Part shown: positions 35,015-42,167 of the stretch, one piece after another | Layout of the letters: every line of letters starts with the position of its first letter | Numbering within the stretch: position 1 is the first letter of the stretch | Made by a program: the position numbers and the translations under genes | From: Kitasatospora atroaurantiaca | GTDB taxonomy: Bacteria > Actinomycetota > Actinomycetes > Streptomycetales > Streptomycetaceae | Reading direction: 5' to 3' | NCBI RefSeq assembly: GCF_007828955.1 | Contig: NZ_VIVR01000001.1 | Coordinates: 1,984,001 to 2,048,000 of the forward strand | DNA length: 64,000 nucleotides | Notes under the pieces: generated by a model | What the model was told of the DNA's origin: nothing | Seen by the model: only the letters and a program-made list of their open reading frames with translations | Database searches by the model: none

Positions 35015-35377
35015 TCAGGACTGCGTACGGCCGACGGGGGTTCTCTCGGACGACCAGGAGAGTTTGACGGTCAGGTGGGCGTCGGCGGAGGTCCTGGCGA
35101 TCAGCGCCCCGGCTTCCGCGGAGAGCTTGACCCCGAACTCGATCTCCACCTCGTCGGGCCTCAGTCGGCCGTCGCGGAACACCGCGAGCGCCGACTCCGC
35201 CGCGGCCCGCACGCCCGACAGCGCCTCCTCGAAGGTGGCCGCCGCCCGCTGGACCCCGGCCGCCGCCGAGCTGCGGCCCACCGGCTGCATCCCGTACGGC
35301 TCCTCGACGTCCGTGCCTGCGCCCTCGACCCGCACGACGGCGCCCTCGGCGGTCAGGAACTCCGCGTACTCCGGCAA
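35015..35377 (-). CDS. Trypco1 / CU044_2847-family small protein (trypsin-co-occurring)
   Basis: 120 residues from a TTG at 35377. No in-frame ATG/GTG is available before the conserved part; GGGGGAG is just upstream but tightly spaced. Pattern: AEGAVVRVEG beta start, a helical middle (VQRAAATFEEALSGVRAAAE), then VEIEFGVKLSAEAGALIART and HLTVKLSW, the core of trypsin-co-occurring domain 1. Such proteins sit next to trypsin/VMAP genes and are thought to be adaptors or protease targets (known association, function inferred). It is the first gene of the operon. Confidence 0.78.
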   Translation of the reverse strand: MPEYAEFLTAEGAVVRVEGAGTDVEEPYGMQPVGRSSAAAGVQRAAATFEEALSGVRAAAESALAVFRDGRLRPDEVEIEFGVKLSAEAGALIARTSADAHLTVKLSWSSERTPVGRTQS

Positions 35378-35545
35378 GACTCCCCCACTGCACTCACAAC
35401 ACTGTTTCCGGACACTTTCTGACGAAACCTCAGGCGATGGTCGCACAGCCCTGGCGGTCGCGCAGCAGTGCCTACCGAGGGGCAGCAGGCCCCACCTGTG
35501 CGATTGTCTGCACATAATCATGACTCGGCCCGTAGAGTCGACGGC
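35378..35545. other. divergent promoter region, conflict operon / AtpF-like gene
   Basis: 168 nt. TAGAGT at 35533-35538 lies 7 nt before the AtpF-like ATG, so that transcript may be leaderless. No coding sequence and no strong operator palindrome seen. Confidence 0.4.
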
Positions 35546-36040
35546 ATGGGTGACTTGGGACCTCTGGATCCGAACAAAGTCCAACTCCTGATCGGCCTCG
35601 CAGCGTTCTTCCTGGCCTTCGGCGTCCTTGGCCGAGTGGTGCTGCCCCGGGTCGAACGCGTTCTCGCGGAACGCCATGACGCCACCGAGGGCCGGCTCGA
35701 ACGCGCCGAGCAGGACCGGGCCGAGGCCGAGCGGACCCTCGCCCGGTACCGGCGCGAACTCCTGGACGCCCACCACGAGGCGGCCCGGATCCGCCAGGAG
35801 GCCGCCGAACAGGGCGCCGCTCTGGTCGCGGCGGCCCGCGCCGAGGGGCAGCGCGAACGGGACGAGCTGCTGGCCGCGGCACGTGGCCGGATCGCCGTCG
35901 ACCGGGCGCTCGCCGAGGTCGAACTTCGCGAGAACGTCGGGATGTTGGCCGTGGACCTGGCCGGACGGGTGGTCGGCGAGCCGCTCACCGAGTTCGCCGC
36001 TCGGCGCGGCACGGTCGAGCGGTTCTTCGCCGAGCGCTGA
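35546..36040 (+). CDS. orphan F0F1 ATP synthase subunit b-like protein
   Basis: 164 residues. One N-terminal membrane helix (VQLLIGLAAFFLAFGVLGRVVLP) is followed by a long charged coiled coil (ERVLAERHDATEGRLERAEQ ... ARIRQEAAEQGAALVAAARA) and a delta-binding-like end (LAVDLAGRVVGEPL). The true atpF lies in the atp operon, which is not in this window, so this is a paralogue outside it. Possible roles are an alternative stator or an unrelated membrane coiled-coil scaffold. The next gene encodes a membrane protein. Confidence 0.75.
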   Translation: MGDLGPLDPNKVQLLIGLAAFFLAFGVLGRVVLPRVERVLAERHDATEGRLERAEQDRAEAERTLARYRRELLDAHHEAARIRQEAAEQGAALVAAARAEGQRERDELLAAARGRIAVDRALAEVELRENVGMLAVDLAGRVVGEPLTEFAARRGTVERFFAER

Positions 36041-36166
36041 CCGGCGGGCGCAGCAGCGGTCTCGACCCGGCCGCCGGGGCTTCGGCCTCGGGTGTTAGCG
36101 TGCCCGGGGCTCTGATCACGGCCCCCGCTGCTGCAGCGTCCGCCGTCCGCGAAGGGTTCTCCTCCC

Positions 36167-36667
36167 ATGGCCAAGCTCCTGCTGAGCCTGCACGTCCTGG
36201 CCTCGGTGCTGTTCATCGGCCCGGTGGCCGTGGCGGTCAGCATGTTCCCGCCCCGGGCCAGGGCCGCGCTCGCCGCCGGCCCCGATCAGGCCTCGGCGGC
36301 CGCCTCGGTCCGGCTGCTGCACCGCATCACCCAGGTCTACGCGCTGCTCGGGATCGCCGTGCCCGTGATGGGCGTGGGCACCGCGCAGGCGATGGACATC
36401 CTGGGCCAGGTCTGGCTGATCGTCTCGATCGTGCTGACCGTCCTGGCCGCGGGCGCCCTGCTGCTCTTCGTCCTGCCCGCCCAGCAGGCCACCATCGACG
36501 CGCTCGACGCCGCTGACTCGGCAAGGAAGGACCCGGAGGCCTCCGAGCACACCCGCGCCGTCGGCGCGCTGCGGCTGCTGCCGATGACGGCCGGCGTGTT
36601 CAACCTGCTGTGGGCCGTGGTCGTCGTCCTGATGGTGGTCCGCCCGGGGTCGACGACCGGCGCCTGA
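36167..36667 (+). CDS. DUF2269-like four-helix membrane protein
   Basis: 166 residues with four hydrophobic helices (LLLSLHVLASVLFIGPVAVAV, VYALLGIAVPVMGVGTAQA, WLIVSIVLTVLAAGALLLFV, AGVFNLLWAVVVVLMVV). It resembles DUF2269-type proteins with a conserved His in helix 1 (SLHVL). GAAGG lies 12 nt upstream of the ATG. It could be co-transcribed with the AtpF-like gene 126 nt upstream. Function unknown. Confidence 0.65.
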   Translation: MAKLLLSLHVLASVLFIGPVAVAVSMFPPRARAALAAGPDQASAAASVRLLHRITQVYALLGIAVPVMGVGTAQAMDILGQVWLIVSIVLTVLAAGALLLFVLPAQQATIDALDAADSARKDPEASEHTRAVGALRLLPMTAGVFNLLWAVVVVLMVVRPGSTTGA

Positions 36668-36706
36668 GCTCCGGCAGTAGGCGACCATCCGGTCAGGATT
36701 GGGCAT

Positions 36707-36788
36707 CCCAGGGGCGCGGTGAACTGCGCGAGGCGGGAGGCTACAGGCCGGTACCTTCCGATCTCGCGCAGCTCCCCGCGCCCCTGGG
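36707..36788. repeat. 26-bp-arm inverted repeat (widespread Streptomyces palindrome type)
   Basis: Arms 36707-36732 and 36763-36788 agree at 24 of 26 positions as reverse complements; the core reads CCAGGGGCGCGG...CTGCGCGAG. Near-identical palindromes recur between genes in many streptomycetes (recalled, not searched). It lies between convergent genes (ends 36667 and 36823) and can act as a bidirectional terminator, but the 30-nt spacer and recurrence suggest a repetitive element. Confidence 0.75.
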
Positions 36789-36822
36789 GTTGGCCACCTG
36801 CCTCACCTACCGGCGGACGAGC

Positions 36823-37704
36823 TCAGGCAGCCCGGATCCCGAACAGCCCAGCGGCGTTGTCGTGGCACACCGCCCGCAGCCAGTCGTCCCCCAGCCCGAG
36901 CCCGGCCAGCGCGTGCAGGGCCTCGGCGTACGGGTACGGGATGTTGGGGAAGTCCGTGCCGAGCAGGATGCGGTCCTGCAGGTCCAGCAGGCGCGGGAGT
37001 TGGCCGGGCGGGAAGGGCGCCTTCTGCTCGGTGAAGCCGGTGAACGCCATCGTGGTGTCGAGGTGGACGTACGCATACTGCGCCGCGAGATCCAGGAACT
37101 CCGCGTACTCCGGCAGGCCCATGTGCGCCACCACCAGTCGCAGCCGGGGGTGACGGTGGAGGACGGCCCCGATCGGGCCCGGGCCGGTGTGCTTGCCCGG
37201 TACCGGGCCCGAGCCGCAGTGCGTGACCACGGGCGTGCCGCTCTCCGCGAGCAGGCCCCAGGTCTCGTCCAGCAGCGGGTCGGCCGGGTCGTACGCGCCG
37301 ACCTGCAGGTGGGCCTTGAAGACCCGCGCGCCCTGCTCGAGCGCCGTGGCGACACAGCGCTCGGCGCCCGGCTCGGGGAAGAAGGTCGCCGTGTGAAGGC
37401 AGTCGGGGGTGCGGGCCGCGAAGTCGGCAGCCCAGGCGTTGAGCCAGGCCGCCATCCCCGGCTTGTGCGGGTAGAGCATCGCCGTGAACGCCCGGACGCC
37501 GAACTCCCGTAGGCGGGCGAGCCGTTGCTGCTCCTCCTCGCGGTAGGTGATGGGCCAGGGGCGGCCGGTCAGCGGACCGGCCGCGTCGAAGTAGGCCCAC
37601 ACCTTGGCCAGAACCCGCTCGGGCATGAAGTGCGTGTGCACGTCCACCAGCCCCGGCAGGCCCAAATCCTGCCAGAACGCCCGGACTTCCGCCGTCTCAC
37701 TCAT
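36823..37704 (-). CDS. amidohydrolase-2-family metal hydrolase/decarboxylase
   Basis: 293 residues from the ATG at 37704, overlapping the acyl-CoA-dehydrogenase stop by 8 nt. It is a TIM-barrel amidohydrolase: N-terminal metal motif GLVDVHTHFMP (HxH, residues about 18-28), central VVTHCGSGP, VVAHMGLPEY and a late catalytic Asp in LGTDFPNIPY. Related enzymes decarboxylate aromatic acids (ACMSD type) or hydrolyse lactones. The operon with an AidB-like protein suggests a catabolic or detoxifying step (inference). Confidence 0.82.
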   Translation of the reverse strand: MSETAEVRAFWQDLGLPGLVDVHTHFMPERVLAKVWAYFDAAGPLTGRPWPITYREEEQQRLARLREFGVRAFTAMLYPHKPGMAAWLNAWAADFAARTPDCLHTATFFPEPGAERCVATALEQGARVFKAHLQVGAYDPADPLLDETWGLLAESGTPVVTHCGSGPVPGKHTGPGPIGAVLHRHPRLRLVVAHMGLPEYAEFLDLAAQYAYVHLDTTMAFTGFTEQKAPFPPGQLPRLLDLQDRILLGTDFPNIPYPYAEALHALAGLGLGDDWLRAVCHDNAAGLFGIRAA

Positions 37705-39325
37705 GCCGCGCCCGCACCAGGATCGCCTCCGTGTCCAGCCCGGTCGGCAGGGTGCCGAACGCACCACCGTGGTCGCCGCCGAGCCGGGACGCGCAGAACG
37801 CCTCGGCCACCGCCGGGTCACCGTGGCGGACCAGCAACGCGCCCTGGAAGGCCAGCGCCAGCTGTTCGACCACTCGGCGCGTCCGGTACTCGAGGTCGGT
37901 CAGGTCGCCGAGCTGCTTGCGCAGTCCGGCGACGGCCGCGTCCAGCCGGCGGTCCGCGCCCGCGGCCTGGTCGAGCTCGGCGAAGAAGGCCTCGACGGTG
38001 GCGGGCCGCTTGGCCATCGCCCGCAGCGCGTCCAGCGCCGCGACGTTGCCCGAGCCCTCCCAGATGGAGACCAGCGGGGCCTCCCGGTAGAGCCGGGGCA
38101 TGCCCGACTCCTCGACGTAGCCGTTGCCGCCCAGGCACTCCAGCGCCTCGGCCGCGTGCGCGGGGCCGCGCTTGCAGACCCAGTACTTGGAGACGGCCAG
38201 GCCGAGGCGCCGCACCAGCGCCTCCTGTTCGTCCCCGGCCAGTGCCAGATCGGTGGCGGCGGCCAGCCGCAGCGCGACGGTGGTGGCCGCCTCGGACTCG
38301 ACCACCAGGTCGGCGAGCACGTTGCGCATCAGCGGCTGGTCCACCAGCGCGGCGCCGAACGCCCGCCGGTGGGTGGCGTGGTGCAGCGCCCGGACGGCGC
38401 CGAGGCGCATCCCGGAGGCCGCGCCGAGGGTGCAGTCCAGGCGCGTCATGTTGACCATCTCGATGATGGTCTGGACCCCGCGGCCCTCCTCGCCGACCAG
38501 CCAGCCGACGGCGCCGTCGTACTCGATCTCGGCGGAGGCGTTGGAGCGGTTGCCCAGCTTGTCCTTGAGCCGCTGCAGCAGGATCCGGTTCCGGCTGCCG
38601 TCGGGCAGCACGCGGGGCAGCATGAAGCAGCTCAGCCCGCCCGGCGCCTGGGCCAGCGTCAGGAAGAGGTCCGACATCGGCGCCGAGGTGAACCACTTGT
38701 GGCCGGTCAGCCGGTACGTGCCGTCGGCCTGCGGGACGGCACTCGTGGTGTTGGTCCGGACGTCGGAGCCGCCCTGCTTCTCCGTCATCGACATCCCGGC
38801 GATCAGGCCGCGCTTGGAGCCGGGCTCGCGCAGCCCGAAGTCGTACTCCGACGCCGCGAGAAGTGGTTCGAGCCGCTCGGCGAGCTCTGGCGCGGACCGC
38901 AGTGCGGGGACGGACGCGTACGTCATGGAGATCGGACAGCTGTGGCCCGCCTCCACCTGGCCCCAGACGTAGAACTTGGCGGCCCGGGCGGTGTGCGCGC
39001 CGGGCCGGTCGTCGCGCCAGGGCGCGGCGTGCAGACCGTGGGAGACGGCGGTGCGCATCAGCTCGTGCCAGGCGGGGTGGAACTCGACTTCGTCGATCCG
39101 GTGTCCGTACCGGTCGTGGGTGCGCAGCACCGGCTCGTACTCGTTGGCCAACCTGCCCCACTCGGCGGCCTGTTCGGTACCCGCCAGCCGGCCGAGCTCG
39201 TGCAGCTCGGGCGCGGCCCAGCCCGCGCCGGCCCGGTCGAGGGCGGCGAGCAGGGTGGGGTCCGCCGCCACGTCGTGGCCGTGGAGGTCGGGCACCTGGT
39301 TGGTGACCTCGTGCGTCGGCGACAT
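37697..39325 (-). CDS. acyl-CoA dehydrogenase family protein, AidB-like
   Basis: 542 residues from the ATG at 39325 (AAGGAG 7 nt upstream), preferred over an in-frame GTG one codon earlier. It carries the AidB-type signature MSMTEKQGGSDVRTNTT, KWFTSAPMSDLFLTLAQ, and a C-terminal LECLGGNGYVEESGMPRLYREA followed by IWEGSGN. E. coli AidB is an FAD protein of the alkylation response that binds DNA; many actinobacterial homologues are of unknown activity. Its ATG overlaps the TetR stop by one base, so the two are translationally coupled. Confidence 0.85.
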   Translation of the reverse strand: MSPTHEVTNQVPDLHGHDVAADPTLLAALDRAGAGWAAPELHELGRLAGTEQAAEWGRLANEYEPVLRTHDRYGHRIDEVEFHPAWHELMRTAVSHGLHAAPWRDDRPGAHTARAAKFYVWGQVEAGHSCPISMTYASVPALRSAPELAERLEPLLAASEYDFGLREPGSKRGLIAGMSMTEKQGGSDVRTNTTSAVPQADGTYRLTGHKWFTSAPMSDLFLTLAQAPGGLSCFMLPRVLPDGSRNRILLQRLKDKLGNRSNASAEIEYDGAVGWLVGEEGRGVQTIIEMVNMTRLDCTLGAASGMRLGAVRALHHATHRRAFGAALVDQPLMRNVLADLVVESEAATTVALRLAAATDLALAGDEQEALVRRLGLAVSKYWVCKRGPAHAAEALECLGGNGYVEESGMPRLYREAPLVSIWEGSGNVAALDALRAMAKRPATVEAFFAELDQAAGADRRLDAAVAGLRKQLGDLTDLEYRTRRVVEQLALAFQGALLVRHGDPAVAEAFCASRLGGDHGGAFGTLPTGLDTEAILVRARHE

Positions 39326-39936
39326 CACGCTTCTCCTTGAGTCGGGTCTCCCAGGGCACGCAGGGTGAAGGAGACCAGGGCGGGGATCACCTCGTCCGGA
39401 CGAGAGCCGGCCGCGAGCGGGCCGACCAGTGCCTCGCCGACCGCGCCCACGAGGGCGGCAGCGGTCAGCACGGCGTTCTGGTCCGGGAGCCGGCCGGTGG
39501 CGATGGCGTCGGCGATCTGGGCTGCGATCAGGTCGCGGAAGGCCCGGCGGAAGACCAGCCGTTCGGCGTCCACCACCGCGTCCGCGGGCTCCGCGAGCAG
39601 CGCGTACGCCAGCCGGGGGGCCTTGAGGGCGCGCCCCGCGAAGGTCTCGACGACCGCCGTCACCCGCCGGTGCGGGGTGCTCTCACGGGCGGCGGCCTCG
39701 GTGACGGCCGCCACCTCCCGGCCCACCACGGTACGGAACAGCTCGACGGACAGCTCGGCCTTGCCGGCGAAGTGCTGGTACATGCTGCCGGTCGCGATCC
39801 CGGCACGGTGTGCGACCGCCGCCATCGAGCAGCCGCCGTAGCCGCGCTCGGCGAGCAGCGCGACGGCAGCCTGCAGCACCGCCTCGCGCTGGGCGTCGAG
39901 CCGGGCCTGCACGGCCGGGGTGCGTCGGTAAGCCAT
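39325..39936 (-). CDS. TetR-family regulator of the AidB-like/amidohydrolase operon
   Basis: 203 residues. HTH: LLAERGYGGCSMAAVAHRAG, IATGSMYQHFAGKAELSVEL. The first gene of a three-gene minus-strand operon; a 21-bp palindrome sits 10 bp upstream of its start, so autoregulation of the whole operon is very likely. The ligand is probably a CoA ester or aromatic compound handled by the downstream enzymes (inference). Confidence 0.87.
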   Translation of the reverse strand: MAYRRTPAVQARLDAQREAVLQAAVALLAERGYGGCSMAAVAHRAGIATGSMYQHFAGKAELSVELFRTVVGREVAAVTEAAARESTPHRRVTAVVETFAGRALKAPRLAYALLAEPADAVVDAERLVFRRAFRDLIAAQIADAIATGRLPDQNAVLTAAALVGAVGEALVGPLAAGSRPDEVIPALVSFTLRALGDPTQGEA

Positions 39937-39946
39937 GACAAGAATT

Positions 39947-39967
39947 GAAGCACTGATTCAGAGCTTC
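39947..39967. promoter_or_regulatory. TetR operator palindrome
   Basis: GAAGCaCTGAtTCAGaGCTTC (20 of the 21 bases quoted pair symmetrically around the centre except the marked positions). It lies 10 bp upstream of the TetR ATG (39936), in the promoter of the TetR/AidB-like/amidohydrolase operon. Confidence 0.75.
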
Positions 39968-39999
39968 GAACAGGGAGCACGCCGGAGCGGCGGCAAGCA

Positions 40000-40029
40000 G
40001 AACGGGCCGCCCCGGAGGGCGGCCCGTTC
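40000..40029 (-). terminator. intrinsic terminator after secreted protease
   Basis: Perfect 13-bp stem (40000-40012 with 40017-40029), loop CGGA, 21 nt downstream of the protease stop on the minus strand. Confidence 0.85.
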
Positions 40030-40050
40030 AGGAGTGCGGCGCGGCGGCCG

Positions 40051-40899
40051 CTACGGCCGGGGCAGTGCGCAGCCGGCCAGTGTGAGGTCCAGCTTGTTGC
40101 CGGACGCGAAGCAGGCGGGGATCCCGTACGTCTCCTGGGCGTAGTTGATGCCCTGACGGACCGTCACCTTGCCGTTCTCGTCAACCTCGCACGGGTTGTT
40201 CTCGGTGCAGGTCTCGCCGTCCTCGTTACCGGTGTTGTTGACGGCGACGACCTGGCCGGTGGCCGTGTCGATCACCGGCGAGCCGGAGGTTCCGCCGATG
40301 GTGTTGCAGCTGGAGGTGTACCGGACCGCGTCCTTGAAGGTCCAGCCGCCCTCCTTGAGACGGTAGACGAAGCCGTCGATGTTGCAGGAGTAGGTCTTCT
40401 TCCAGTACCCGGAGACCACCTTGATCGAGGCACCGGCGAGCGGGTGGCTCGCCGACATGGTCAGCGGACTGATGCCGTAGCGCGACCGGATCGAGGAGTA
40501 GGTGGTGTTCAGCTGATAGAGCGTCACATCCGTGTCCGTCATGGCGCTGTACACGACCTTGTTCGCCCGGAGCGTGCCGAGCCGGCCTGCGGTCGAGCTG
40601 AGCAGCGTGAAGCCACGGCTGGACGACTGGTTGACGATCACCTCGCCGGGCGCGGGCATGCCGGTCTCGAGGCAGTGGCCGTTGGTCAGGATCAGCGCCG
40701 GGTCCGTGGCAACGGAGTTGGGCATCCTGACCAACGAGCCGGAGCAGTTGCTCAGCGCCACCGTGCCGGCGAAGTCGACGGTGACGGCGGCCTTCGCCGT
40801 ACCCGTGGGGGCAGATGCGGAGGCGGGTGCGGCACCGGCCAGGGCGGTGGCCCCGGCCAGCAGGAGTGCGGAGAACGCGCCGATGAGCGGCTTCTTCAT
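40051..40899 (-). CDS. secreted trypsin-like serine protease
   Basis: 282 residues with a clear signal peptide (MKKPLIGAFSALLLAGATAL, cleavage near ASA). Triad: His75 in LTNGHCLE, Asp124 in MTDTDVTLY, Ser205 in GGTSGSPV. Several cysteines (CSGS, CNIDG, SSCNT, CTENNPCEV, CFASG, AGC) suggest disulfides. Residues 40-282 form a chymotrypsin fold without extra domains. It acts outside the cell. Monocistronic with its own terminator. Confidence 0.9.
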   Translation of the reverse strand: MKKPLIGAFSALLLAGATALAGAAPASASAPTGTAKAAVTVDFAGTVALSNCSGSLVRMPNSVATDPALILTNGHCLETGMPAPGEVIVNQSSSRGFTLLSSTAGRLGTLRANKVVYSAMTDTDVTLYQLNTTYSSIRSRYGISPLTMSASHPLAGASIKVVSGYWKKTYSCNIDGFVYRLKEGGWTFKDAVRYTSSCNTIGGTSGSPVIDTATGQVVAVNNTGNEDGETCTENNPCEVDENGKVTVRQGINYAQETYGIPACFASGNKLDLTLAGCALPRP

Positions 40900-40988
40900 G
40901 AGAGGGCCTCTCGGTGTGGGGGTCCTCCAAACCTGACGTGGACATGTTTAGTTGTCAATACGGTTGCACGACTTGGCAGTTACCACAC

Positions 40989-41609
40989 TCAGACGTTGCG
41001 CCAGTGCCTGCGCCCGACACTGATCAGCCGCAGCTGGGTCCGTGCGGTACGGGCGATCCGCCGCTCCGCCTCGGGTCCCGCGTCCAGGAAGGCCGCGGCA
41101 GTCGACACCATGTGGTCGACGTACAGCTCGGCGAGCATCCGGACGTCCTCCGCGCTCCAGCCTTCCGACACCGGCTGCGCGGCGAGGGCCTGGGCCACCT
41201 CGTCGGCGAAGCGCTGCAGCTCGGCCGCGATCGCCTCGCGCACGGGCTGCACTCCCCCGTGCCGCTCCCGGACGAGGAAGCGCACGTGGGCCCGGTGATC
41301 GCGGACGTGCCGGGCGATCACCTCGATCGTACGGTCGATGACCTCCTCGGCCTCGCCCTCCTCGGCGAGCGCCGCCCGGATCATCGCGTGCAGGCTCGCC
41401 AGGGACTCCTCGACCAGGGCGACCCCGAGCTCGGCCATGTCCCGAAAGTGGCGGTAGAACCCGGCCGGCGACATGCCCGCCTCCCGGGTGACCTCGCGCA
41501 TCCCGAGGCTGCTCAGATTCTGGTGCTCCAGCAGGCGCAGGCCCGCATCCATCAGCCCGCGCCGGCTCTGCTGCTTCTGGGCCTGTCTGACCCCCAAGGT
41601 GTGACTCAC
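40989..41609 (-). CDS. TetR-family regulator, FabR-like
   Basis: 206 residues. HTH: LLEHQNLSSLGMREVTREAG, MSPAGFYRHFRDMAELG. The layout and sequence resemble the FabR/TetR_C_33 group that controls unsaturated fatty-acid genes, though no lipid gene is adjacent. It is divergent from a pair of small membrane-protein genes, and three operator-like repeats fill the gap, so it probably represses both directions. Confidence 0.85.
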   Translation of the reverse strand: MSHTLGVRQAQKQQSRRGLMDAGLRLLEHQNLSSLGMREVTREAGMSPAGFYRHFRDMAELGVALVEESLASLHAMIRAALAEEGEAEEVIDRTIEVIARHVRDHRAHVRFLVRERHGGVQPVREAIAAELQRFADEVAQALAAQPVSEGWSAEDVRMLAELYVDHMVSTAAAFLDAGPEAERRIARTARTQLRLISVGRRHWRNV

Positions 41610-41618
41610 ATCATTCAG

Positions 41619-41700
41619 TAAACAACTGTTTGCCGACTTCCGCCAGCGTAGAGTGGAGAAGTCAGCGAACAGTTGTCATCACAAGTGTTCGCCGACTTTC
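41619..41700. promoter_or_regulatory. three operator repeats between TetR and small membrane genes
   Basis: A motif close to ACAASTGTTYGCCGACTT occurs three times: 41623-41640 (+), 41658-41675 (-) and 41683-41700 (+). The second and third copies together form a near-palindrome at 41665-41692 (gcgaacagttgt ... acaagtgttcgc). Repeats of one sequence in alternating orientation between divergent genes strongly suggest cooperative TetR binding. Confidence 0.8.
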
Positions 41701-41723
41701 CGACCTCTTGCGAAGGGTCAGCC

Positions 41724-41876
41724 ATGCTCCTCGTCGTTCTCGTCGCGATGGGCCTCCTGATGGGGGCCGCCATCCACACCTCACTCCCGGTCTTCCTCGC
41801 CGCAAGCGCCGCGATCGCCGCCTGGCTGCTCCTCTTCGGCGCACGCGAGGGCCTCGCCCGCGTGAAGCGGCACTGA
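41724..41876 (+). CDS. small membrane protein (50 aa)
   Basis: 50 residues from the ATG at 41724 with GAAGGG upstream; two hydrophobic stretches (MLLVVLVAMGLLMGAAIHTS and FLAASAAIAAWLLLFGA) and a basic C-terminal tail (REGLARVKRH). It is the first gene downstream of the TetR operators and 18 nt ahead of the DUF4190-like gene. No known domain; probably a two-helix hairpin in the membrane. Confidence 0.65.
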   Translation: MLLVVLVAMGLLMGAAIHTSLPVFLAASAAIAAWLLLFGAREGLARVKRH

Positions 41877-41894
41877 CACCCCAGGAGTCCTGCC

Positions 41895-42158
41895 ATGAAT
41901 TTCATGACCAAGCGTCAGTCCATCGAGGACGCCGACCAGATGGCCGTCGCCTCGTTCGTCATCGGCCTGCTCGGCCTGCTGGTCTTCAACCTCGTGCTCG
42001 GCCCCTGCGCACTGGCCCTGGGCGGCCTCGCGCTGGTCCGGCAGACCCGACGCCGAGGGCGCGCCCTGCTCGGGCTCGCCCTCGGCGTCGCCGACCTGGC
42101 GGTGCTCGCGGTCAGCGTCCTCGGCAGCCACGGCACCATCTGGCAGCTCGGGGCCTGA
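41895..42158 (+). CDS. DUF4190-like membrane protein
   Basis: 87 residues; AGGAGT upstream of the ATG. Two helices with the DUF4190 pattern: AVASFVIGLLGLLVFNLVLG, GGLALVRQTRRRGRALLGLALG. It is co-transcribed with the 50-residue protein under the TetR operators. These may be efflux- or envelope-stress-associated; function unknown. Confidence 0.7.
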   Translation: MNFMTKRQSIEDADQMAVASFVIGLLGLLVFNLVLGPCALALGGLALVRQTRRRGRALLGLALGVADLAVLAVSVLGSHGTIWQLGA

Positions 42159-42167
42159 GCCGCCCGC

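Noticed and set aside
35015..35776. 253-aa version of the Trypco1 protein
   Set aside because: The N-terminal half runs antisense through the AtpF-like gene and lacks family similarity.
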